Of a stretch of DNA of 64,000 bases, positions 13,329 through 33,550 are shown one piece after another. The notes under the pieces are model-generated. The model was given only the letters and a program-made list of their open reading frames with translations. It was not told the DNA's origin and searched no databases. This DNA is from Actinidia chinensis (lineage: Eukaryota; Streptophyta; Magnoliopsida; Ericales; Actinidiaceae). Position 1 is the stretch's first letter. The number at the start of each line of letters is the position of its first letter. The translations under genes and the position numbers were made by a program. The stretch lies in the NCBI GenBank assembly GCA_009663005.1, contig VIGQ01000197.1, positions 88,798 through 152,797 of the forward strand, read 5' to 3'.

Positions 13329-13601
13329 AGGGGGAAGGGAGAAGGGGAAGGGAGGGTGCATGTGCGGAGGAATGTGGGGAGAGGGAAGGGGATGGGACGT
13401 CATATCAAACAGTTGTATGTGAGGGTGTTGAAATGTTTATATGAACCAATCATCAATTGGTATGATATTGTAGCCAAAGCGAAGTAAGAGATTAGGAGCT
13501 GAGAGCGCATGTAGAGGGGGTTTTTTTAAAAACTTTTTATATATAAGTGCATTTCTTTTTTCAGATGTGAAGAAACTAATGTGAGTCCACTTGCATTATA
13601 G

Positions 13602-16600
13602 ATGAATACAGGTACATTCAATTTTGGTGGGATTGAAAAACTTTGCGGAAAAGCAAGTGAACTAGCGAAATATGACATTTCCTATGCAGTAGTATCCACC
13701 ATGCGGCCCACAAAAAAGCGGTATGCTTAACCCTATAGCGTTTTCTTGGAGGAATATACTCACTGCATTTTTACATAGATGGTGTGGGGCCTGGCCCATA
13801 TGTGTATGAGTGTAAGTCCTGTGATGCAAAAAATGGCTGTGGACAGTGAGTAGATTTGGTTTTTTGTTTTTTCCATTTTTTGTTGATTTGAGAGGGGGAA
13901 AAAACTGTATACTATTACCCTTTCTACTTTACTGCGTTTGTGTTTCATGTTACTAAGAAAGTACTAATTTACTGCCCATTCCATTTTTGCGACCATGCTC
14001 CTCTTATAGTTCGCAGTGGCCTATTACTCCAGCATTTTGTTGATAAATATGGGTGTTTTATGGATTTTTTTAGTAAGGTTTATGGTGCTAACTTATTCAA
14101 GGTTTTGGATGATGACATTTACTATTTTAACAGGGAAAGAGCACACTTTTAAATCATCTTTTCGGTACCAACTTTAAGGAGATGGATGCCTTAAAAGATA
14201 GGCTGTTGCATTAGATTTTGTTACTTATCATAGTCTTAAAAAATAGAACTGGCTCCAATTCTTTCAGGACTCAAACTACTGAAGGTATTTGGGTTGCAAT
14301 GTGTGCTGGTATTCAACCACCCGTTCTTGTAATGGAGGGTAACGATGGTAGAGAACGAGGAGAGGTGACTAGCGCAAAACTTCTTAGCATCATATCTTCA
14401 ATTCTCCTGTGTTTTACTTATAGACATGTAATATGTCAGGTGACATTCACTTTAGATTTGTTTCACTGCCTCTCATTGATTTTTTTCTTTTTTGTACCTG
14501 CATCAGGAAAATACTTTTTGAAAGGCAGATAGCACTTTTTTCCATTGCTGTTTCTAGAACAACTACAAGCAAGACGTACTGTTTCGATTAAACATAATTT
14601 GTTTAATTTTGGAGTGATAATTTTGGGACCCCTTGTGTACTATTTGAGTAATTCCGCCAATATTTTGTTGCTGTTTAGGTGGTGCCATGACATTGGGGGT
14701 GAGCAGGCTGCAAATAGACCTCTACTGAGAATTTTATTCCAGGTATATCCCTTGCACATTATGGGAGATGTTATTATGCCTGCTTTTGAACCACTTACAT
14801 GAAGGTATTGGTAGTAAATGATTGGAGAGGGATTGGACCTTAGTGTTTGAATTCTGCAGAATAAATAGTGACATTTTTAGATTAAGGCACTGTTTGTGAT
14901 GTGGACTTTCTCTAATTTGATTCTTTTTGTAGTTGCATAAGAGGGACTTCTAGAGCACACTTGATTGATAGGATGGTCGGTTCACCAAGTGGTACTCACC
15001 TGATCGGCCTGGGTAACTCATACACGACTGAGAATTACCCCAAAAGGGTGGTAAACGTCAGTTACGGACATTACATGAGATTAGTTACAAGTGCAGTCAT
15101 GGGATGTGACCCCTCTCTTAGCCGGGGCTGGCCATAGGTACCAGGTGAAACCATCTTCTCTAGCCTCCAAACCATATGTGTGCCCCAGATCCCTCTGCAA
15201 AATTTTGTAATACCCAGGTCCTGCCTCTTAGGCTTAAGCTGTTCTTTTGTCATGGAATTACATAATTACCTTCCAAATAGCCTTCCAAGGAAGGCTCACC
15301 CTCCTCCTCCTCCATGCAGTACTTTGTGCTGATACATCTTTTATGACACATTAAGTATTTATAAGAATGTTTTTTCCATTTAGGTATGATAAGGAAGCTG
15401 AATATTACGAGGAAGTTGTTAGATCTAAACAACGCGATATGTTGAAAGAGAAGTTACTCGAGGTAATTCCCCGTAATAGTACTCTCATACTAAATTTAGC
15501 ATTCGCTCGTAATTGTTTTTGCAGATGCCATAAATATCGCAATAGCGCAGCTGATGGGTATTTTTTACTTTCTGTTGTCACATACTCAATTCGTCGATTA
15601 GAAATATGGATTAATTACAAATCAATTCATTGCAATTTTTGGTTTCTAGACTCACAGATTGCTGTAAACATCAACAATGAACATTGCATGCTTTTTTCCA
15701 TTGGAGGTTAAAAGAGAAAATTAATGAAGCTAAAATACCTTCTTTGTTTTTTTTGTTGTTGCATCCACATTGTTGTATGAAACAAAGTTAAAAGGTATTC
15801 TTGCGCAGTTCTTTTGAAGCTCATAACAATAACATGATGTATGCTCGTAACTAAAGCATAAGGATCAAGCTTCTCTAAAGTCCAAGAAGCAAGTAGGGAG
15901 ATTAACTGAGGGTGCTCCTCATGTAGCGGCCCCCATTCAACTGTCAATTTTTTATTGGTTTTCCTAATTTTTATATTTCTTTGCTTGCCGTTGGCCAATT
16001 TATGCATGTGAACCCCCCCCCCCCCCCCCCCCCCCCACGTAAGAAAAAGAACGTGAGCACATGTATTCTGAAAGCTTTGAGTAAATTTCACAAAAAAAGC
16101 AGTTGATGAGGCTTCGCGATGGAGGGGAACCAGTGTGTGTGGCAGAGAGTCTATGCAAAAAAGTCATATTTATCTCTATTTGATCAAGAAAATCTGCAGG
16201 TACAGTCAATGAGTTTAACAATACAATCCATCTGTGGCGCACATCTGTTTTTCTATATATAACAATACAAAGTAAAGTTGTCTCAGTTCATAAGTTCTTC
16301 TTCTTGTTCATTATGTATTTTAGGCTAGTTGATTTAGTAGTACATGTAGTTATGCGAACACTTCCTTTCAACTTCAAACGTTTTCTACAAGCTGCTGCTT
16401 CCAATATAAGGAAAAAAACATTCCTTTGAAATAACAACATCTATGACAGAAACTGACGTAAATAAAACATTTATGGTTCTATGTAAGAAATTTCAGTTGG
16501 GTCTTCCTTTTTGCCTTTCATTCAGGAATTATTTTTTGTTTCCTAGTCTCTCTCTCTTCCGTTTAGTTGCTTTGCTGTAAGTCAGGCGGAACAAAGCAAG

Positions 16601-17356
16601 TTTTCCAAGTGGAATTTATGTTTGGCTCGGCAGAGTCCAAGCGGTCAAAGAAAGTAATGCAGTATTGATGTGTGTTTTGTCTATTCAATCAAATCCTAAT
16701 CGAGTAGAGCTACAGGCTAAGCTTGCCTTTGTTGAAAGCACATAAATCAAATATGCTGCAATTTCAAAATGCACTTTGTAAAAAAAAATTATATGCTGCA
16801 CTTTTTACTGGAACTATTGATTGTAACCACAGAGTAGGTCAATAAAGATCTGTGATGTGTAAGGAAACTGAACTTTCTGGTAGGGTTAGATTATGGTTTA
16901 ATATTGCTAAATATCATTATAGCTGTTCTTATTGCCATGTTTTATGGAACTAGGAAGAAAAAAAAGAGTTAATTCTGTTAGTTCACGTATTCAAATGAAT
17001 ACGGACGGATTATTACTATGGAATAACATTTTGCTTTCACAAATTGCCATATTCTGTTTTCATTTTTGATTTAAGTTAGATATTATTACACCATTCTTCA
17101 GATAATTTAGAGAAATGTTCTAGTTTATATAGGGGCTTAAGACCAAGGTTTGAATAGGCATAGCTGCACAGCCATTATGATACTTATCAAGCACCCTAAG
17201 TTCTTTTGGGTACTCATGGATTACTTTTGCAAATGCCATGATCCGACAGACAAACTGGGAGGAAACAGCGGGAGAGAGTAAAGGATAAACTTAAGTCTAG
17301 AATGACCAACTATGTTGCTGCTCGTGCCAAACTGCGTGAACTTGTTCAAGTACGAG
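13602..17356 (+). pseudogene. RHD3/atlastin-family (Sey1-type) GTPase pseudogene
   Basis: Relic of a ROOT HAIR DEFECTIVE 3-like dynamin-type GTPase, which fuses ER tubules. Exon remnants in order: 13602-13720 (GTFN..., SYAVVSTM), 14134-about 14207 (GKSTLLNHLFGTNFKEMDA, the P-loop end), 14268-14364 ([15 protein letters not shown]), 14507-14557 (ALFSIAVS, one T inserted), 14679-14742 ([16 protein letters not shown]), 15384-15462 (YDKEAEYYEEVVRSKQ, middle helical domain) and 17240-17356 (helical block VKDKLKS...AKLRELV). About 270 residues expected between the WCHDIG exon and the YDKEAEYY exon are missing, including the RD nucleotide-binding motif. The DLEG motif (G3) has become MEG through a 6-base loss. 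I found no C-terminal WLPPPWA-type membrane hairpin. A trace near 18841-18882 could be one more exon but is too weak to claim. A functional product is very unlikely. Confidence 0.75.
16013..16036. repeat. Poly-C tract of 24 bases
   Basis: A perfect C run inside the RHD3-like pseudogene region. Its length and purity are unusual for plant DNA and may be a consensus artefact. Confidence 0.85.
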
Positions 17357-20300
17357 GTAATTCGTAACGTTTTATTTCAAAGCCTTGGAATCATTTTGAA
17401 AAAATCTGCAATCACAAAATCTCTATAATGGTTTTTTTTTTTTGTTCACATAAAACAATCAAGCATAGAAAACTTCATGTATTTTATGCAGCAACTAACA
17501 TGTTTTGCTTTTTCATCTTGTTCTGATGACCCTTGATTAAATTTACTCTTTCTTTTGGTTTCACTTTTCAGAAATCGGAAGGAAGCCTTAAACTTCTACA
17601 AAACCTTGGGAAATGCTGTTTAGCATAACTTGGAGTATGCATCTCCGTTACCTTCTTATTTTGGCTGGCATTCTTTATGTTTGTCAAATACTGAATGAGC
17701 TATGCGTTTTTCTTTTCATTGTATGGATAGTTCATTATGCATGTGATTTATTATGTGAAATAAGTTTAAATAAAGAAAAAAAATCGTCTCTCACTCTGTT
17801 TCTTACAGAGTTCTTTTTTTCTGTTATTTTTTCAGTCTTATTTTTCTCATTATTTCCTCATTTTTGATAACAGTAGTTTACTTTGCTTACTACCCTGGGC
17901 ACGATAAAAAGAGCGTTTCTAGATGGTGGGTTTCCTTTCTTCTGTCTGGTTTCCTTCTCTCGTTATGTCTACTGGGTCAAAAATTGAACACATCTCTAGT
18001 TTCTTCAGAAAAGTAAAAGAAAAAATGCAGGGCGGGGGACGCACATCTTCATCTACATTTTTTTAATTATTGCCAAGACAGAACAACCTCCTTATTAACT
18101 CTTCCCTATTTTTTCTCCTTATTTGTATTCGCAGTGATGGTATTTGGAGACCGGCAAGAGATTGCATCGACGGTCAAGAGTTCTAACTGTGAGTTTCAAC
18201 TTCTGATATCTGTTTCTTCCTCTCTTTTTGTCTTCACCAGCACAAGAATTTCAACCTCAGTCTTCTCCTCTTCAAATCATCCCTCGTTCTCTCTTTGATA
18301 TTGGGAACGCTTCTTCACCTTCACCTCACATCCATTTTGTGCCCTCGTCTCTCGTTTCCTCCTCAATTACAGATCCAACATCAGTTATTTCTAGCTTATA
18401 ATTTGTTAATATTCCACTAAAAAATGGCCTTTTTTGGATGCAGACTTCGTCACATGATTCTTTCGTGGAGTAAAAATTGTGACTGTCATATTCAAGACAG
18501 GCCCATGTTAATCGTGGATTCCAAAAATAGTTGCAAGAGATTTACTTGAATATTGTAACAATAGTAATGCCAGTGTGATGGGCCATAACGGTACGGTATT
18601 TGCATACAAGCGTGGCTTGAGTTAATAATCGTGTCCTGTGGTGTTCCAAAACTAGAAGTTTGCTGTAAGCTGGTAATTCCAATTTGTAGGATCCCTTGCC
18701 AATTCTTGTGTATTACATTTTTACTACACTGTCTCAATTAGGGATTCTATGACATGCTGTGCACAATTTTATGTGCATCTTTGGCCAATTATTTTTACTT
18801 TTATCAGCATTTTGTTGCATTATGTTGGTTTTTGTAGCCAGGCAAACGAACCGTTTTCAAATGTTTCAAGGACACAAGGTAATGATAGGGAACTTGGAAA
18901 TAATGGAAATTCCATTGACTGATTCCTAATAGCTATCGAAACAACTCAACGTTTTTGTTTTTTACATAGTGTTTTGGCAAGTTACGCTGGAAAACATTCA
19001 AATTTTATAGTTTTACAGAAACATTTCTACTGTTTTGATAGAGACAAAATGAAATTTTGTTCCTTGGCAACGACACCGTTCACTGTGGATGCTGTTGTGT
19101 TGTACATAGTATGCATTTCCAACTTTAAACTTGATCCGCTGCACTTTTTTGGTAATACCTTGCATTCGTCTCTTGTACTTTCATCACTTCGTCTTTGCAG
19201 ATGATGACATGATGATGGTGTTCACATTTTTAGCGCAGCAGGCGAGTTTGGCAGATCTCAGTCCTTCTGTTTTGTGAATATCTGGTTCTTTTACAAGGAA
19301 TGTTTTCTTTGTAAGTCGACTTTGCTTATTATCAACGAGTTGTTAAATTTCCTTGCAAAAAAGAAGAAACGTTAAACTTGTAGGCATTTGTGTCCCACCC
19401 TTCAACCTCTAGCTAGAGAGAAGAAATGCTGATCACCAATAACGACAAAACTTCATATTATTGAAGTATAAACAATATGCCCATTTATATTTAAATATAT
19501 CCACAATATTCTCAACAGGATTCTTGAGTTATGTATGTATAGTGATGAAGATTTGATAGTATGATGACAAGGGATTGAACTATATACCTATAATAAGATA
19601 TTGAAAAAAATCAGAAGGTAGGTAGTTTGAACAAGTGATAAAAGGGAATGTTAAAGGATGGAGCTTACATAAAAAAAACAGTGAAGAGGAAAAGGGCCAA
19701 TTGAGGAATTAGAATTTTTATAATTCTCTTTGGGATTTGTAAATTTGATAGGCAAGGTATGTGTCAAGGTCGTTTCGGTCAGTATAACCCCCAAAATCTT
19801 TTTTTTAATTACAATTATGTCCTTTAGTTTTTTTTTTGGCATATATGTGTGTGTCGAAAGCATAATTTATGTACTCTCCCACACCTACTCTTGCCTCTGC
19901 CCTACGCAACCATCCGAAGTCCCTTTCCGCTCAGATACGCCACCCTTCTCTCTCTCCCCCTCCCCATATGGGTGCTCGTCAGGGTGGCGCAAACGTGGCG
20001 TGCGGGAGTGCGATTTGTAAAAGTGGGGAGGGTATCCTTGGGATAAAGGCGATTGAACCAAGACAAACAAAATTTGGAAATCAAGATGAGGTGCACTTAG
20101 AAAGTGGGGTGCTACAATACCAAATTGGTATGCATTAATTATAAGTCAAGGTATCAAAGATATGAGGTGCCCTAGTGGCATTTACAATATAACTTAACAA
20201 TTTGTTTATGTAAAGAGACTAAGAGAGGTAACCACTCAGCCACATGAGAAAAGAATACAATAACCATATAAAAATTAGAAAGGATCGGCATGAAAGTACA

Positions 20301-21150
20301 TGATAGGCTGCCCTAGGTGTGTGGATTGGATGATGATTTTTGAGAGACAGAGAGAGGGGGGACAAAAGTTGAGGGAGTTGATGATAGGCGAATGTGTTGG
20401 CTTTTAGTAAAGAGTCTCACATGGACGCACGAGGGCACCAGCTAGGAGAAGTTATTAAGAAGAGGAGACTTGCCAAAGTCCACTATATATGCCACCAAAC
20501 AATTATTGATGTGGGGACTATTTTTTTTATAAAGCGTATTCGGTCTAAAAAATTAGCTAATTCGAAGTATCAATCTCACTATTTACTAGTGCGGGGCTCA
20601 TTAAAAGCGGAACAGAATCTCGTATGCACTGATCTTAAAACTTGCTAGCAAGAGGATTTAAATATGTGACCTTCAGAGGCAGACTCTTTAGTTGTCAAAC
20701 TACTACTCGACTAACCCATTAGATTATGGACCTGGGGACTTTCCCATTTTTATTTTTTTTAAAAAAAAAAACACTTCTTAATACCACCAAGAATTATTTA
20801 AAAAAATAATAAAAACTACTCACCAAGAATTTAATAAGATCCACCAATAATTTGTCTTAACCCAAATCAAATTAATGTTGAAAGTTTTGTTCGCGCTGAG
20901 TTGCATTTTTTTCTTCTTGTACAGGTATTCTTTTCTTATTGTTACGTTGAAAGAAAGAGGAAAAAGATCATAAAGTAGGAGTTTTAGGAGTTGACAGTAT
21001 ACCAAATGACGAGTATTTAAAAAAAAAAAAAAATCACAAGTGACTTAATTTATTCGAGAAAATATGTCTTTTAAGCGGTGTTTAGATCTTGTGTTTCTAA
21101 AATATTTGTGAAGGGAAAAAAATATATAAGACAACTTCCACTACTAATTG

Positions 21151-21261
21151 AAGTTGTTTTTTGAGAACAAGGCTTAGCCTAAGTAGTAATGGGCGACCTT
21201 ACCAGAACTTAGATCCTGGGTTCTATTCTCGCCCTCGGCATAAGACGCAGTCGCTTCGGGT

Positions 21262-21297
<36 letters not shown>

Positions 21298-21436
21298 ACG
21301 TTCGATTCCTGGTGATTGCGTCGCATATCCGCGTTTACATCCTGAAAGTGTGACGGGTTTAGCCTGCTCAGGTCACAGAGATTAGTCTGGGTGGAGCCTA
21401 AAGGTGGATGCTCTGTGACTAATCAAAAAAAAAATT
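21151..21436 (+). mobile_element. tRNA-derived SINE-like element
   Basis: The left part resembles a tRNA gene promoter: a box-A-like TAGCCTAAGTAGTAATGGGC near 21175-21194 and a box-B-like GGGTTCTATTCTCGCC near 21218-21233, about 25-35 bp apart. A second box-B-like GTTCGATTCCTGG lies near 21301, so the element may be dimeric. It ends near 21425 in CTAATC followed by an A run. No clear target duplication is visible. This layout is usual for plant SINEs transcribed by RNA polymerase III. Confidence 0.6.
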
Positions 21437-22004
21437 ATTTTTTTATAATATATTTTTTTAAAAAAAATCATAAATCCCTTTATAATTCAAATATAAATAA
21501 GTGCTAGCTGAGTTATTGGGGTTCTAACAAATTTCTTGGCTAGTACAAAAAAGAAGAAGAAGAAAAATTAACAAACATGTAAACTTGTTCCAACTAAACT
21601 GCTTTAATAATCGATTTAGCGAATTAAACACAGAATCCCTAGATCTGTGCCACTGCCACCCACATGTCACATTCGAACCTTATGTATTCCGTACTACTAA
21701 AGATTTGGCCAAAAGCTCTCCATGGAGACGTCAATTTATTGAAAGACTCTCTTCTGTCAGATTTCCCAGTAATAATTTGAGCATCTTCCATGTGAGCTTC
21801 TTTCTAGATTGAACTACAAGAACTAGTTGTTTAAATGGGCATAAATAATATCCGCCCGGTCTACTGCAAGTTTTGAATTTTTTTTTAAAATTATATAGAT
21901 TTTTTATCTAAAATATTTTTTGATATATACTTGTCTCTCTAAATTAAAATTATGCATTCGTCTTGGTGGAGGTGTGGTAACAGTGTCTGTTGTTAAGTCT
22001 CTAT

Positions 22005-22445
22005 GGCCATGTTTGATATTGGTAATAAATTGGTAGGAATTGTAATGAGTTGGATTAGGATTAGAATTGAGATTGATAATGAGTGGGATTATAATGAGGC
22101 AATAGTCCGACGGGGTGTGTTGGCACAGGATTAGACAGTTGGAATAGTAAATATCAAGGTTTTAATGTGGTCAAAAGTGTCCAAAAATATGGAATTTTTT
22201 TATGAAATTCATACTTTACCCTATTTATATACATATACAAAATCAAGGGTAAAATTATCAAATTTGGGCTTAGGAGTAGGGGGGATGCTAATCCCACGCC
22301 CCCCATGGGATTAGCACACCCCCAACATGGGGGGATTCATAGTCCTGGCCGGACTATAGCCTGCCATCTCGGCCGAAACCAAACCGGATTAGGGCCCCAT
22401 CGGACTAACAGCCCAATCCCCCCTCCATGCCGTTTAAACATGGCC
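22005..22445. mobile_element. MITE-like element with GGCCATGTTT ends
   Basis: The left end GGCCATGTTTGA and right end TTTAAACATGGCC are inverted copies. The interior includes a smaller palindrome around 22285-22312 (GGGATGCTAATCCCACG... against CATGGGATTAGCAC). The length of about 440 bp and lack of coding sequence fit a non-autonomous DNA transposon. The target-site duplication is not clear, so the superfamily is undecided. Confidence 0.6.
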
Positions 22446-23159
22446 TAGTTGGTTGCTGGTCCTGTTTAGTAACTGCGGTTCCGTGTGGTTGTCTATGTAT
22501 GTGGGTGAGGGAGCGGTGGTGGCTTGGGTGGTAAACCGGCAATGGTGAATGGTTTTGGGTTTGGGTTTGATTGTAAATTCTATAATTGCCTTAATTACGT
22601 GCATTTTCCATCACAAATTGGATGCGGTTATGATTTGAACTTATTGCATGAATTTAATAGTTTAAAAATTCAGGTGCAAAAATCATTTGTTTTAAGTGTC
22701 AAAGTGGAAATCAGTCAACACTTTAAGGGAACAGAGTGTTATTAAAACGAGTTTGTTGCTCGTTACTTAAATAAATCAAACTTTAACATATTTTTTAGAT
22801 TTTCAAATCAAATTTTAACACTTTGCTACCGACTATAAACTTATAATACGTAAAAAATTTAAGTTACTCAAGTTTAGTTTGTAAATCAAAACTCCCCCGA
22901 TTAAGTTAATCGAACTACTTTAAGATCTATTCCTAAATAAACAAAACATTCCAACCTTAAATATATTTTTAAAACGTCGTTAAATTTTCAAACAAACTTT
23001 AAATCGCTTTATGTTCAGTTTATATTTGGCTCGTTCATGCAATCATTTCCCGCCGCGTGACAATAGAGGCACACCCTTGTCGCTCAATAAAAGAGAAGCA
23101 AGCAGCAGTACAAGTCTCAGAGCGTGGGAGTAGAAGAAAGCCCAACCCACAGTCCCAAA

Positions 23160-32307
<9,148 letters not shown>

Positions 32308-32324
32308 GATGTGATATATGCATT

Positions 32325-32652
32325 TTGCCAAGTGAAACTTTTGAAGTGAAAATGCACTACAAACCAACTTTTGGAAAGAAGACAAGAGAAAAAGGGTTTT
32401 GATCATTTGCCAAGTGAAACTTTTGAAGTGAAAATGCACTACAAACCAACTTTTGGAAAGAAGACAAGAGAAAAAGGGTTTTGATCATTTGCCAAGTGAA
32501 ACTTTTGAAGTGAAAATGCACTACAAACCAACTTTTGGAAAGAAGACAAGAGAAAAAGGGTTTTGATCATTTGCCAAGTGAAACTTTTGAAGTGAAAATG
32601 CACTACAAACCAACTTTTGGAAAGAAGACAAGAGAAAAAGGGTTTTGATCAA
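32325..32652. repeat. Perfect 4 x 82-bp tandem repeat after the CYP90D1-like stop codon
   Basis: Four copies of an 82-bp unit start at 32325, 32407, 32489 and 32571. Each begins TTGCCAAGTGAAACTTTTGA and ends GGGTTTTGATCAT; the last copy runs into AAGTGCACACG. By eye all copies are identical. The array begins 17 bases after the P450 stop, so it probably lies in the 3' UTR. The identity points to very recent expansion. Confidence 0.93.
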
Positions 32653-33189
32653 GTGCACACGTGTGGATGGGGGAGAAATTTGTCTTTTGCTTAATTATAG
32701 GTATTGCACATATATTGACAACATGGGTATATATTTTTGGGGGGACCCACAAGTTTTTCCCTTGAGCCCATTCTCTATTTACCTTGTGTGTACTAATGCA
32801 ATTAATAAAAAGGTGATCAATAATTCAATAGTGAGCTTCTTTAGTTAGGTTGTTGGTATAGATAAATTGTTGGTTCACAAAAAATATTATTGAGAGGAAA
32901 CGTTTTTATTTGTCATTGAGAGCAACTTGTGTGTCACTTTAATTAATAGCTAAAATTAGGTAAGATACGAAAATCAAACACATGATCTATTTCTGATAAA
33001 ATAAAGATATTTTGTTCACTAATTCATCTAAAAACTTAAACTGTTAAAAAAATAAGTAAATTTCTTATTTATATTCTCACTACGGATTGAATTCTCTAGT
33101 TCGTTAAATATAACAAAAATGCCTTTGAAGTGTTCTTGCACTTGGACCCATTTAGCGTATTTTTACATATTTTTTTTTATGATTTTCAA

Positions 33190-33550
33190 CATGGTTTTAA
33201 AAATTGGATCGGATCGGCAGGTTAACCGGTCGAACCATCGATCGTCTCGAAAAAACTGTCCGGTCACCTGTCAAAACCTGTTGTAGTCAAAATCCGGCCC
33301 CGCGATTGAACCAGTCATTGACCCACCGGTTCACAGTTTTAGGAAAAATATATATTTAAATTTTAAATTTAGGTTTTAAATATAAAAATTAGTCTAGAAA
33401 AATAAAAAAAAATTTTCTTTTTAATAATAAACTAATGACTAATTATGACATCAGAGGTCAAATAACAGTTTTTGACCTGACGGTTGAATCGATGACCCGT
33501 GATCCGGCCATTTTTTCGGTTTGATCACCTATCTGAGTTTCAAACACTAG
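33190..33550. mobile_element. Non-autonomous DNA element (CCGGTT-rich)
   Basis: The left end ATGGTTTTAAAAATTGG and right end GAGTTTCAAACACTAG form imperfect inverted ends. The flanks ATTTTCAAC and GTTTTTAAC could be a decayed ~9-bp target duplication. The interior holds several ACCGGTT/GATCCGG motifs near both ends and an AT-rich middle. It resembles the 36.1-kb element in composition. No coding sequence. Confidence 0.5.

Larger units (their letters stand above)
12387..13430. repeat. G-rich tandem duplication, two units of about 565 bp
   Basis: Unit 1 is about 12387-12951 and unit 2 about 12952-13430. Matching landmarks in the same order are GGTGAT..TGGCTGG, GTTAATTTGGAAA, GTACTAAGATGGTTT, AGAGAGGAAGG, GGGATTGATTG/GGGATGGATTG, GAGGATATGGTTGATAG and a later GAGGATGTGGGAGA-like block. 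The + strand is strongly G/A-rich, so the - strand gives long proline/serine frames (12496-12876, 13005-13403). These read like by-products of the repeat. The two units have diverged by many indels. Confidence 0.7.
17357..23159. other. Intergenic region with a SINE and a MITE
   Basis: Downstream of the RHD3-like relic I recognise no coding sequence. About 17400-19380 is T-rich on the + strand and could be former introns of that gene. A low-AT stretch lies at about 19880-20050. The tRNA-type SINE (21151-21436) and the MITE-like element (22005-22445) are listed separately. About 22741-23040 is an AT-rich stretch with repeated CAAACTTTAA and GCTCGTT motifs, typical of old plant repeats. The last ~100 bases before 23160 should hold the P450 promoter and leader, but no clear TATA box stands out. 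Confidence 0.45.

Noticed and set aside
12496..13403. Long proline/serine-rich minus-strand frames
   Set aside because: They come from the complement of a G/A-rich tandem duplication, repeat with its units, and match no protein family I know.
14940..15250. Open stretch that could be the missing RHD3 exon (IRDKT region)
   Set aside because: Only a few bases resemble the family and the rest does not align, so I did not count it as an exon.
15708..16242. Minus-strand frames with poly-glycine
   Set aside because: The glycine run is simply the translation of the 24-base poly-C tract.
20640..20735. Minus-strand tRNA-like SINE head
   Set aside because: A box-A-like GGGTTAGTCGAGTAG is present but box B is too degenerate. 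Similar weak stretches near 28700-28775 and 33890-33960 were left out for the same reason.
32325..32652. CRISPR-like array
   Set aside because: Copies are contiguous 82-bp units with no unique spacers, in a plant nuclear setting.
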